Part shown: piece by piece, positions 48,301 to 59,800 of the stretch
How the letters are laid out: each line of letters starts with the position of its first letter
Numbering within the stretch: position 1 is the first letter of the stretch
Assembly (NCBI RefSeq): GCF_032362555.1
Contig: NC_083523.1
Span: 2,455,501 to 2,519,500 of the forward strand
DNA length: 64,000 nucleotides
Source of the DNA: Amyelois transitella
Taxonomy: Eukaryota > Arthropoda > Insecta > Lepidoptera > Pyralidae
Direction: 5' to 3'
Translations under genes and position numbers: made by a program
Notes under the pieces: generated by a model
Seen by the model: only the letters and a program-made list of their open reading frames with translations
Told to the model about the DNA's origin: nothing
Database searches by the model: none

Positions 48301-51300
48301 CGTATATCAGTTCCCGGTATGGGGGTAACAGTAGACCTCGATTGGAGAGCAGAGGTCCGAAGAATTCGTTGTAGAAAGATTCTTCTTTTGGCAGAGTGTA
48401 TACCCTGGAAGTGGAACATTTTGACTTACTTAATTTTTTTTTCATATATGTACCTATATACATAAAATCACGCCTTTTTTCCGGAGGGGTAGACAGAGAT
48501 GATCTTTCCAATTACCACGATCCTTGCATAGATACTCGTACTTCTTTCGTTGCATCCACAATAATAACATTGGCGGAGAATGGTATTATTATGGATGGAA
48601 TCTCCCTCAGTCGCCTTTTACGACATCCACGGGAAGTAAGTGAAAGAAAAAGTAAAAAAATTCTTAAGTGCCAGCAATCATAAAGTTAAAACTACTTACT
48701 CTTTAAGATACGACCACTTGACCTGACTCCAAAGTTGTTGCACCCTCTGTGAAAAGGAGAATGGCGGGATATGGGGAGTCAGGTAGTCCATTGAGTAGGC
48801 AGGGTTTGCCGGGGCGTCTATCAACCTCAGAGGCAGCCAGTGGGCTCCCATGGAATATATCCATATCATAGGACAATCGTATAGGGCTGCGAATCTGGAA
48901 AACCGATGTGAGTATTAAACGCAAAAAATTACCGTCTATAGACACAAGATCCCGTTAAAAATATTTCCAAAACGAAATATCCGTCCATGTGTTCGAAAAA
49001 TGATCTTAATATTACTTGATGCTTTACACTCTTCGCTGCTATTGGTTGAGCGCGTTACATTCTTTCGCTGTGATTGGTTGATGTCGTGTGACGTTTTGAG
49101 ATATCACCTTCTTCCTTCTTCTCTCCTTACTACTCTAGAGGGGAGCCCTGTGTATGCCTTTGACCATGAAACATGGATTGGGTGAGTCAGGTTTTTACAC
49201 GAATCTACTCCCATCTGACCTTGGCAGGTAAACCCAACCCGTATTGGATCGATCATGGTTACACATCCAGTTGCCTGAATGTGCAAGTTTTGACGATGTT
49301 TTCCTCACCGTAAGTAGGTACCTAAATCGGTTAGTAAAAAGTAATGTACATAACTTTCGAAAATCGACTACCGACGCTTTTATCGATCTATTTCAGATAT
49401 CACCACAAAGGTATAATAAATGTTATACATACATACGTATAACGTCTATATCCTTTGCGGGGTTGACAGAGCCAACAGTCTTGAAAAGACTGATAGGCCA
49501 CGTTCAGCTATTTTGCTAGAAATTTCATTTATTTCAATATTCAAATAGTGACAAGTATATAAGCCTAGCCCTTAGTCGCCTTTTGCGATATCCATGGGAG
49601 AGAGATGGAGTGGTCTTATTCGTTTTTCAATTAGTGCCGGGAACCACACGGCAATAAATGTTATAACAGAAGGTAATATACTCACGCAGCGTACAACTCA
49701 ACTTCCAAATAGTCTGCTAAAACAACGTCGAAGTTCTGATCGTCATGCAATATCCTTTTCACATTCTCATGCTGGAGAGTGGTTACCGCTATGTCGAGGA
49801 ATGTCCTCTGCAAATACGACATGTCAGCCTGGATGGCACGGGTCTCCAATATGTTTTTTATGTCCAAAACTGAATCCCCTGTGAAAGAATAAAGAAATAA
49901 TATAATATCTAATAATAAATAAAGAAACCCGATAATGATTGATCTTTAGTTTGCTGTTACATGGAATACCGCTATTCGAAATATAAGTAAAGCCGTGTGC
50001 TTCCTGACATTTTAGAATAGGATCACTCCATCTCTTTCCCATGGACGATGGATAGGCTACAAAACTTGGAATTCTTCTTTTAGGCATAAAGCTAGGAGCC
50101 CAGTCACTATTTGAATCTCAATTCCAAGCTGAACCAGTGGCCTTTCAGTCTTTATCAGACTGTTGGCCCTGTCTAGCCTGTAAGGGATAAAGATTTGATT
50201 ATTTGTATGTAAAATTGTTATAGATATATTGTTTCTGTTTTTGTTGTGTTCCAATGTATGAAATAAACATTTTTTCTTTCTTTCTTTTTTTTCTTTTATA
50301 TAGTAACTAGCTGTGACCGCGACTTCGTCTGCGTGGAATAGTTATTTTGGACATCATTGAATACACTCAAGGATGAATAATTTCCCCTTTTTTCCTATAT
50401 TCCATTATTTCTTCGCTCCTTATACTTGCAGCGTGATGTTATATATCTAGCCTAAAGCCTTCCTCGATAAATGGTCTATGCAACACAAAAATAATTTTTC
50501 TATTCGAACCAGTAGTTCCTGAGATTAGCGCCTTTAAACAAACAAACTCTTCAGCTTTATAATATTAGTATAGATGAAATCATATGAATCCTTCTTAGGT
50601 ACTATTCTATCCTACTATATAAATACGAGAGTTAGTAAGGACGTGCAGATGTGTAGATGGATGGTGGATGTGTAGGTATGTACGTATTTGTTATTCTTTC
50701 ATACGCAAAAATGGATTTTCATGCGCAATCATGACAAACACTAAGAGGTCGACAAGTTACCTATATACCTAAGTAAATACATACGGTAGGTGTGTACACA
50801 AAGATTATGGATTTCCACTAGACAGACACCACTTCCTCCACACTCATTACACTTTTCATGCATATTTGACGATTATGGGCTCTCTACAGGACTCCTAGCA
50901 TCTCCCTTTTTTAAGACATACGAAATCAGGGCCTTAAAAGTTCGACTAGGCCGTCCCTGTCAGTTCTACAGTCAGTTCTGCCTGATTCCTTTGGTCAATC
51001 TGTCCTCATCCATTCTCTCAACATGTACGTACTTACTAGTAATAATATAATATTGACTTGCTTGTTATTATTTGACGAAAATGATAGATATTTTATAATT
51101 TTTATGTAAAAATATTTATGTAGTTATGTTTTGTACCTTCAAATATTTTTCCATTACTGCTGACATCAATAACTTCCAAATTTGTTAATTTCTCCTTCGG
51201 TGGAAAAGCGGTTATGTATGTCACCTGAAACCCATGACAATAGGATTATTTTAATACTTAGGTAGGTACATGAGTACCTACAACCATATTAAATATTAAA

Positions 51301-51985
51301 TAAAATATTACTTAAGATAAGATATGCGTAAATAGGTAATATATGGTGAATAATATGATCTTTGCCGTAAGTTCTAATCTATCTCTGTGTCAAATTTTAC
51401 CTAAGTCGGTGCAGTAGTTTTAAATTATCGGTACGAGAAAACATGCATATTTTTTCTGTTCATAATGAAATTAAATTAAGGCTTATAAACTTGGGTTGGA
51501 ATTCTTGTCTTGATTTTTTATAATCATAAAAGCTCTGTCTTCTCCATAAGGGATAAAGATGGAAATATATATGGGTCGAAAGAAAAATAAATAGAATAGA
51601 ATAGAATCGATTTATTTTCAAAATTGGATATACCTAAGGTATCACTTATTGACGTCACATCAATTTAATCTAATTATAACTACTACCGCTCCAAAGCGTA
51701 TGTGTAGAAGAAGCGGCGGAACAAACTACACTGCAGCATTTTCATCGGAAGTCAATTTACAAATATATATCTCTTCAATCTAAATCGTGGACGAATGCAC
51801 ATTGTCTACATAAAAAAAAAAGAAAATATTATCCTCACCTCATGTCCCGCCTCAATTAAGTGTCTAGCAATGCCTTCACCCAAAATGTTTAGACTCTTCA
51901 CTGGCAAAGGAAAACACAACAGAATCTTGTACGCCTCGGTTTGTAAGAAAAAATATAAAATACAAATGAATATTAAAAATTTCAT
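45320..51985 (-). CDS. UDP-glycosyltransferase, gene E, lacking the catalytic His
   Basis: Predicted 518-residue UGT from eight exons: 51985-51839, 51224-51137, 49878-49686, 48894-48700, 48404-48182, 46896-46677, 46249-46030, 45590-45320, with the shared intron phases. The ATG at 51985 opens a signal peptide of about 18 residues (an upstream extension begins only with TTG). The usual catalytic His is Leu here (L32, in VKSLNILGEG), while the second residue is the classical Asp (D134, in VVLADYL), opposite to genes A-D. THGG (H366) and DQ (390-391) are intact, so UDP-sugar binding should persist. It ends with a membrane helix and KKKRN (KKxx retrieval). It is the most divergent member; exon 5 is 223 bases against 220 elsewhere. 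It may be altered in acceptor chemistry or non-catalytic. The open frame and good splice sites argue against a pseudogene. Confidence 0.91.
45838..46021 (+). repeat. SINE-like repeat, 3' part, beside a splice donor
   Basis: AGGCGACTAAGGGAAAGGCT to the (TATG)n tail. The tail ends about 8 bases inside intron 7 of UGT gene E, next to the exon 7 donor (AG|GTAATG). Confidence 0.78.
46270..46425 (-). repeat. tRNA-derived SINE, 3' fragment
   Basis: Reverse copy of the body: AAATAAATAAATAATGACAA, GAGTACTAACTCAACGATAC. The tRNA head is missing. Confidence 0.65.
46440..46582 (-). repeat. TGACGTCA-containing repeat, subfamily 2
   Basis: Reverse copy: GAAAATGCTGCAGTGCAG, GACGCTTTGGAAG, TATACGACGTCAACCAATGT. 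In intron 6 of UGT gene E. Confidence 0.55.
47608..47848 (-). repeat. SINE-like repeat, full length
   Basis: Reverse-oriented with (CATA)n at left and head complement GGTGCCGGGAACCACAC at right. In intron 5 of UGT gene E, same strand as the gene. Confidence 0.85.
48036..48100 (-). pseudogene. Relic duplicate of UGT gene E exon 5 end
   Basis: The plus-strand GTCTGAATATGGATGCCC block with its CCTTAGG neighbour repeats, imperfectly, the 3' end of exon 5 at 48182-48245 (donor side included). The exon-like frame is degraded, so this is a partial exon duplication inside intron 5. Confidence 0.6.
48460..48585 (-). mobile_element. Degenerate LINE 3' fragment
   Basis: ATAAAATCACGCC, CGGAGGGGTAGACAGAGATG and ACTTCTTTCGTTGCATCCAC match the LINE 3' end with many changes. 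A SINE head scrap (CGCCTTTTACGACATCCACG) follows at 48598-48640. Confidence 0.65.
49125..49300 (+). repeat. Dispersed repeat with GCCTTTGACCATGAAACATG
   Basis: GGGGAGCCCTGTGTATGCC, then GGATTGGGTGAGTCAGG, CTCCCATCTGACC and AACCCGTATTGGAT. Related pieces at 15885-16045, 42700-42750, 47950-48010 and (reverse) 60760-60900. Family unidentified. Confidence 0.5.
49424..49653 (-). repeat. SINE-like repeat, nearly full length
   Basis: Reverse-oriented, (CATA)n to head complement AGTGCCGGGAACCACACGGC. It lies about 33 bases beyond the exon 3 donor of UGT gene E. Confidence 0.82.
49990..50216 (+). repeat. SINE-like repeat, diverged
   Basis: AGCCGTGTGCTTCCTGACAT to GATTTGATTATTTGTATG. Upstream of the exon 3 acceptor of UGT gene E, so exon 3 is bracketed by oppositely oriented copies. 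Confidence 0.7.
50307..50574 (-). mobile_element. Helitron-like non-autonomous element, family 1
   Basis: CTAG at 50307-50310, stem CGCGACTTCGTCTGCG, TC end at 50573-50574. In intron 2 of UGT gene E. Confidence 0.75.
51612..51815 (+). repeat. TGACGTCA-containing repeat, subfamily 1
   Basis: TTCAAAATTGGATATACC, TTATTGACGTCACATCAATT, GAAGAAGCGGCGGAACAAAC, CAGCATTTTCATCGGAAGTC, and TCGTGGACGAATGCACATTG. It ends about 25 bases from the exon 1 donor of UGT gene E. Confidence 0.65.
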
Positions 51986-54900
51986 TTTGTATGTAGATAT
52001 AGTACTTATATTCAATATGGATCAATATTTCCTCAACATTAAATTTCAAACAGACGTGATTATACGCATGTCTATTATTATTAAATAGTACACATTTGAT
52101 AAATGTAAAGATTTAACTTTGACAAACCCCGCCTACTGTTTACAAACCAGAACTTAGTATGTTATAATTATGGCGATGACAAACTATTTATGTGCTGTTG
52201 CTACAGAGAGGATAATATACAGAGGCAAAGCTATGTGTATATTTATAAAGACCACGACGGCACGTCGTCAAAAATAATAGTAAACAATTACTTTGTAAGT
52301 ATAAGTACAGGAAAAGGTGCAATTGCGGCCCCCCCATGTATTTTGGCTCCCATTGATATTAATATTTTCTAATAACGCCACCTAGCAAATTTTCGGTGTT
52401 TCTAAATCCTCGTTGTGACAGCAATTTTTAGCACCCATCAAATCCGTCAGATGTCGCCCCGATTATACGTCATTATAATTATTCGAAACACGTTTGTGAG
52501 AAAACTTTTTAACTGCGGTGATTTTAATTGCGTAAAAATTGAAAACTATTGAATTTGTTTGTTTGTTTACGTTGCACGTTTTATTCATTGAACATTTTTC
52601 TGCGGGATTTCAAAGGTAATTATGAAATTTATGCATTTTACAAATATGTTAGGTATATTTGTTTTGATTATCTCAATATTTGTGGTGCCCCAGGGTGCCA
52701 CATATCCATCACTTAATCTCATTATGCCAAATTTGATTATTTAACAATAAATATTATTTCTGATTATCCGGTACTAGTTTCATTTGTTCCATAGTAAAAT
52801 ATGCATAAACAGGTACTTTATTTTTTTTATAAACCCTCAATAAAGTAGGGGGCCACAATTCCACCTTCTCCTCTAATGAAACCGTTACGTACAGTCAGCC
52901 GCATATCAAGTTACCTTGCATGAAACTCCACGACGCGGTTATAAACTGTACCTGACTGTACCTTGCCTCATTAGAAAGAGATGGAACGAAAAAAGGTGAT
53001 CATGTTTTCATAAGTTTACGTACCTAGTTAGGTACCTACTTCTGTTCATTAAAAGCATTAGATTGACCTCACTTTATCTCTGTCCTGTTTATATATATAT
53101 ATTTGATAAATATTTATTATACAAGCATTTCAACCTCTGAACCGGTACATGTCTCATAAATTTCCTGCCGAAAGAAACATTTATCTTTATCTTATCACAT
53201 TGCGAGTTTTGCTTATCACAAGTTAATTGTTCCACACGTTGAGTCCCATTTTGTTGGTGATACACACAAGTTTTTAAAACTAAAAATAGGTAAATGTGTT
53301 CTACAATTGTTTTTCTCACATACATAAATTAAGTAATCGAACCTGAAAAACTAGTTTTTTTTTTGGTTAGTAATAAATAAAACATCAACTTACATCAGAA
53401 TAATTTTATTTACTATAAATTAATTCAGTCATAATCAAAAACACAGGAAACATATGGAAAACATACAAATTTTTTATGGTTTACACACGTGGCCACATAT
53501 TATACTCTTATGTTATGTTTTCCTCTCAAGGCAATAAAGAGTTTCATCTATTCTATTATAGTAGGTTTTAATACCAACTTCAATACATTTATAACCAGTG
53601 TTGGTATACTTTTATATGTGGCTCACTGTACATAACATATTTTTAGAGCAACCATACAAGTTGATATGAAATAAAAATAATCAAATACTTCAGTTACTTA
53701 ATTTTGAATAGACATTTCTCATAATGACACCAGCGGTTGTTAAGAAAAAATATTATGAATGACATCTATCTAATATCTATGTATAGTTACTCAATAAACA
53801 AATTACTAAGTGAATAATTCCATAAAATATCATAATTATAATGTCATTCATTCACAAAGCCATACCAAAGCCCAGTCTTATAATTCAATAAACTAATGCT
53901 CACTTTCATTTCATTATTTTACTTAAACTAACCTTAAAATTACAATGTATCATTAAGTCATCGACTTAAGTTTAACTTTTTTAGGCACAAACATTATAAA
54001 TAAAAAAAACAGGTTGTTGAAAATTAATAACCGACTTAGCTAAAAGGTCGTAAACCTACGAAAATTAAAAAAAACTTCTACACAATCTAGCTCATAAACG
54101 TAAGAAAAACAAGATTAAAACATCAATTACCTATAAATCCAAAATTGGAGAAATTTTAAAAATTAATTATTAATTACTTTTTATTATTGCTTATACGTTA
54201 AAGAATCTCATTCGCTCAGCGAAACTTACACAACTGTGATATTTAATAAAACATGATAGGTGATACAACAGTAGCTAGCATAAGTAGCATACCATAGTGA
54301 CTGAACGATGTCTGTACTTGAAATATATTTTGATTCGTATAGGGGATCAATATATATGAACAACAGAAGCAAGAAATGTGATTTTTACAATGACTTTCTG
54401 TCTGTCTGCATATTAGGAGGAGGTAACTACTGATCCAATTTGAAAGCGGTTTTCTCAGATGCGTTAGGATTGGTCCTTGAACTTAAAAACTGGTATACAA
54501 AAATGTCTCCCCGCACCCCTCTGAAGGGTGGGTCATGTTTTTCAGTGGACTTTTACGGCGAAAGAAATCAGGGGCAATAACTAGTATTTGGATAAAATAT
54601 TCAAAGTAGTATATAATAAGGAAAATGACAATAACTACACATTGAGTCAAACCACTGAGCAAAACCCACATGGTTCGGAGCTCTGTGGGACTAGAAGAAA
54701 GAAAGCTATTTTTTTTGTCCACTAATATACAAAATGAGGCAATATGAGTGGTTTAAACGGATGTGGGTAATTTTATTAGACTCGCGACTCTAACTTGACT
54801 ATAATGTTTAATAATATTAGTATAATAACCGAAATTCCAGTATAATAAACTACCGCATAGTGTCAAACAACAATTTTCGTTTAACGTAAGATGATAAAAA

Positions 54901-55037
54901 TGAGCAAGGGACTTGCTATTATCAATATAACTTTTACACGATAATGACTGAAGATTAAAAAAATTAAATAGAACAACGGCGAGACAAATAAGATAAACGT
55001 ATATCAGTAAGGGACTTGCTATATCATTATTTGGTTA

Positions 55038-55244
55038 CTAGAGGCCGCCCGCGACTTCGTCCACGATAAATGTAGGTACCTATTTTCAATAGGGAATTTA
55101 TCCCTCGGGAACTCCGGGATGTGCATATGTGATATTCCGGGTCTTCAGCTACCTACATGCCAAATTTCATCGTAATCGGTGAAAGAGTAAACAACATCCA
55201 TACATACATACTAACAAACTTTCGCATTTATAATATTGGTAGGA
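55038..55244 (-). mobile_element. Helitron-like non-autonomous element, family 2
   Basis: CTAG at 55038-55041 followed by AGGCCGCCCGCGACTTCGTC; TC end near 55243-55244; shares GGTCTTCAGCTACCTA and CCAAATTTCAT with 5594-5795. Confidence 0.6.
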
Positions 55245-56067
55245 TTGTAAACTTAGTCCCTTACAATATAATGAAATGACTCTTACACTAAACATGTTTT
55301 CACGTTTAAGATAATTCATTAGGTTATTTAATTAAGGCTTGACCGGAAAATTTTTGTCAAAGCAGACCTGTCAATGAGCAATACTGAATATACTACAACG
55401 TCCTATCAACCAAAGTTGCTTATTACTTTTTCAAGTCTAACAACGTACCTGGCAACCCCAGCTGCTAAAATCGAACGCGCTCATTCAACAATTTTTATCT
55501 CCTAACTCCTAATTAAAAAACATTGAATAAAAAAATACGATTTCTAAACGAAACTAGAACCTTGTAGCCACGGCTGTTTCTTATCAAAATTAATCAATAG
55601 TAAAGTGATTCGACACTATTGTCATGTGCGCTACTGTCAAATATAAATCGAACTGTTTTTGATAAATGAAATCATTTACAAGACAGACTGCTTGAGGTAA
55701 TTGCGAACCTACGCCGCTCACACATTTTTCTTCGCAGCTTTATCAAAAATTTTGCCAGTATATGTCTCAATTCTTATGAAATACCAGTTTTCGCCTTTAG
55801 TCGATTTGTTATATATAATATTATATAGTATTTTACAAGAAAAACTATATTTAAAATAAGACAAATCTAACATTGTGGGTGTAAATGACTTATGTGATTC
55901 GCGTTAGGTTACACGTTTCCTTTTTTCGAGTAATTATTGCCAACTCAATATTTTAATTAACTTTTTCAGCCGTAATATTGCGAGATATACTTTATTTCTG
56001 GTCAAGCTATATAACAAATTATTGACTTAGCATCTACATTATGTATTACGATTTTCTTATCTTTATC

Positions 56068-56160
56068 ACTGGTAAAAAGTCACTAGAAAATACCATTAAA
56101 CGACGGGTTTGCATGAAAATATTGAGAAATGTAAATGAAGCGAAATTTTTGCTTAACATG
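56068..56160 (+). mobile_element. Old LINE 3' relic
   Basis: CGACGGGTTTGCATGAAAAT then GTAAATGAAGCGAA mirrors the ACMKR...NVDEAK coding stretch of the LINE, heavily mutated. Confidence 0.45.
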
Positions 56161-56662
56161 TAAAACTTAAATATGATTATACATATGCGAAAAGATATCT
56201 AAATAAGAATTAATTTTATTTAAAGCATAATTAAAAACTAACAATGACTTAACACTATCAATACAGACTAAACGTTTAAAAAAAATGCATAGGAAATGTG
56301 TACATAAAGTACATATTTACCTGTCTAATATTTATTCCACGCAATTAAGTAGGCAATCGTGCAGTACTTGCATTGCATTTTTAAATATCAATCATACAAT
56401 ATTTTTCTAAGGCTTCAAGTGCAATTTCGAAAAAATAAAGTTTCTTTTTTAATCTAGTCTAGAAATATACTCTATGCCCAAATAAAAAAATCAGTTAAGA
56501 GATTTTGAGTCATTTCATTACAAACAAAAAAACAGAAAAATCTATGCCTCACTATGGACTCAATACTAAATGCATAAAAAAAATTTTTATTACAATCATT
56601 TCTAACAAAATTACAAATCCTTTCACTATTATGATATTTAAGTATATGGATTAATTGAAAAA

Positions 56663-56668
56663 TTTATT
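56663..56668 (-). other. Candidate poly(A) signal of PERK
   Basis: First AATAAA on the minus strand, about 225 bases after the PERK stop codon. Others follow near 56587 and 56331. Confidence 0.35.
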
Positions 56669-56893
56669 AAACGTATATGGACTCACAATAATAAATAATC
56701 ATTTAATAATTCCATCTCTTTGGATTTTCTATCGAAGAATGACTGTCGGCATGTATTTCATGCCGGGAATGTACGCGGCATGAACTACATATACGCTATC
56801 GATTCACGAAAATCATCATAATTTCATCTCTACAGACTGTCTATAGAAGGAAGTGTATCGGCATGTAGGAGGCTGGGTGTCGGCATGTAGCGT

Positions 56894-59800
56894 TCAGGCC
56901 GGCGCGGGCGGCGGCATGGCGAAGTGGAAGCGCGGGTCGCTGCGCTCGAACAGCGGAGCCCGAGCGCGCACGCCCATGGCGGTGGGGCGCCGGCGCGGGT
57001 CAGGGCTTAACATCAGCCTTAGCACTTCCCACTGGAACAACATACATATTATCACGCCTATATCCCTTGCGGGGTAGACAGAGCCAACAGTCTTGAGCGG
57101 ACTGATAGGCCACGTTCAGCTATTTGGATACATACATACATACATACATAACATCACGCCTCTTGCCCGGAGGGGTAGGCAGAGACTACCTCTTTCCACT
57201 TGCCACGATCTCTGCATACTTCTTTCGCTTCGTCCACATTCATAACTCTCTTCATACAAGCTCGGCGGTTTCGGGTACTTTTGACCTGACCCTTTACCAG
57301 GACGTCCTTAATTTGATCAAGATACGTTCGTCTAGGTCTTCCCACTCCGACCTTTCCCTCCACACTCTCCTTGTATATCTGCTTAGTCAACCTGCTTTCA
57401 TTCATCCTCTCCACATGACCGAACCATCTTAACATACCCTTTTCTATTCCTGTAACTACATCTTCTTTCACATCACAACATTCCCTTATCACCCTGTTCC
57501 TTATCCTGTCACTCAATTTCACACCCATCATACTCCTTAACGCTCTCATTTCCACTGCATTTATTCTGCTTTCATGCTTCTTTTGCCATACCCAACTTTC
57601 ACTCCCATACATTAATGTCGGGACCAACACGCCCCTGTGCACAGCCAGTCGAGCCTTTTTGGATAGTTTCTGACTGCTCATAAAGGCATGCAAAGCTCCA
57701 TTCACCATGTTCCCCGCGTTCACTCTCCTTTCAATATCACTATCATACTTGCCATCTGATGTAAACTTTGATCCTAGATATACGAACTCTTTCACTTGCT
57801 CCACTTTTTCTCCTCCAATCAAAATATTACATGCTGTCATTTCTTTCTCCATTTCAAAAACCAGTGTTTTAGTTTTACTTACGTTCACTTTCATTCCTTT
57901 CTCTTTTAAAGCTTCATGCATACAGTTTACCATCTCCTGTAACTCCTCCGCTGATGACGCCAGTATAACCTGATCGTCGGCATAGAGCAGACATTTGACG
58001 AGTAACTCATTCATCCTTAATCCACTTTTAGACTCTTTCAAATCTGTCAAACAGCTATCCATAAATAGGTTGAACAGCCACGGTGACGCAACACATCCTT
58101 GCCTAACGCCTTTCTCAATCTTAAACCACTCAGTGTGCGCTCCGTTTATCCTGACACAAGCACTCGAATCCTCATATAAGGATTTCAGTGCTCGTATTAA
58201 GAGACTGCTCACCCCATGCATAGAAAGTGCTGACCACAATTCATTCCTCTCAACTCTGTCATAGGCCTTTTCCAGATCTACGAAAGTGCAATAGACTTTT
58301 TGACTCTTGGCCAAAAACTTTTCGGCTATGCACCGCAAGGAAAAGACCTGATCAGTACATCCCATTCCCTTTCGAAATCCCGCTTGAGCATCCCATATTT
58401 TGTCATCAGTTTCATTCCTGACTCTATTAATCAATACCTTAGCATACAATTTGCCGACGACGCTAAGCAGGCTTATACCACGATAATTTTTGCAGTCCAG
58501 CTGTGACCCTTTTCCTTTGTAAAGTGGCACGATAACAGCCTTACACCAATCTTTTGGTACTCGGCCGCTTCTCCAACACAAATTGAAAAGGCAGTACAAC
58601 TGACTAGCTACTACGCCTTTTCCTGCTTTAAGCATCTCGACCGACACTCTATCACACCCAGCAGCCTTTCCCGCTTTCATACTCTTAAGTGCTTCCACAA
58701 TTTCGAACATTTCAATTTCGCCTTCCATCTCATTCTCTTTTTCTTCGCTATAGCAGAAATCTTTCTTATTTCCTTCCTTTTTTTCAAATAAACTTTCAAA
58801 ATAGTCCTTCCATATCTTTAGTACACATTCTTCTCCTTTCACAACGCTACCATCCTGGCATCTGATCCTAGTCAGCTCTCTGGTTATAGTATTTCCTCGG
58901 GCTGACCTTACGGATTTCCAGAATACTTTCAGATTTGACTGAAAGTCTTCTGATAGCCTTTTATCAAAATCCTCTTTATACTCTTCTTTCTTTCTAATCA
59001 CAACTTTCTTAACCAAATCTTTCATTTTCTTATATTCCTTACGTGCTTCATTCACATCTTCATCTATAACCTCTTGCATTCTTAAGTTAGCTTTTGCTGC
59101 TAACAAATCCAGCCATGCTTTCTTCTTTAATCGCACAAGTTCTTGCACATCTTTACTCATCCACGCATTTTTGTGATTTTTTCCTTTCCTTCTTCTACTT
59201 ACACCACACACTTCAACAGCTACTTTCACAATTCTTTCTTTAAATTCCTTCCATCCATCTTCAATATCGCTCATTTCCTCTAAATCTTCAAATTCATCCT
59301 TCAGTCTATTAATATACTTCTTCCCTACATCCATATCTTGCAAATTTTCTACTTTTACTCTTTCCAAAGCGCTGGTTTGCTCCCTTACCCTGTGCCGCCA
59401 GCGATTGAAGATACCCCTTATCCGGGATATCACCAGTAAATGGTCCGAGTCAATGCCAGCACCGCGATATGCACGGGTATCCAGCACTTTGTTCTTCAAT
59501 CTTTCATCTACAATCACAAAGTCTATCATACTTTTTAAAATACCTTCCACTCTTGTGTAGGTGTGGATCTCTTTATGTTGAAACATTGAGTTCGACACAA
59601 AAAGATCCCACTCTAGACAAATTTCTAATACACTTCTTCCATTATCATTCACCTTTTCGTCACCAAACGCACCAAGCACCTTTTCATATCCATCACGCTT
59701 TACACCCACCCATCCATTAAAATCACCTAACATAATAATCTTCTCATTTGGCTTGGTAACTTTCAATACTTCTCTTACACTATTCCAGAACTCCTCGTTT

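Larger units (their letters stand above)
52016..56662. other. Intergenic DNA between UGT gene E and PERK
   Basis: AT-rich, no protein or RNA gene recognised. The gene E promoter should lie at the left end. Minus-strand AATAAA motifs near 53404 and further right leave open a long PERK 3' untranslated region, which I cannot prove. Confidence 0.5.

Noticed and set aside
51986-52015. N-terminal extension of UGT gene E (ten more residues)
   Set aside because: The extension has no ATG, only TTG; the ATG at 51985 leads directly into a good signal peptide.
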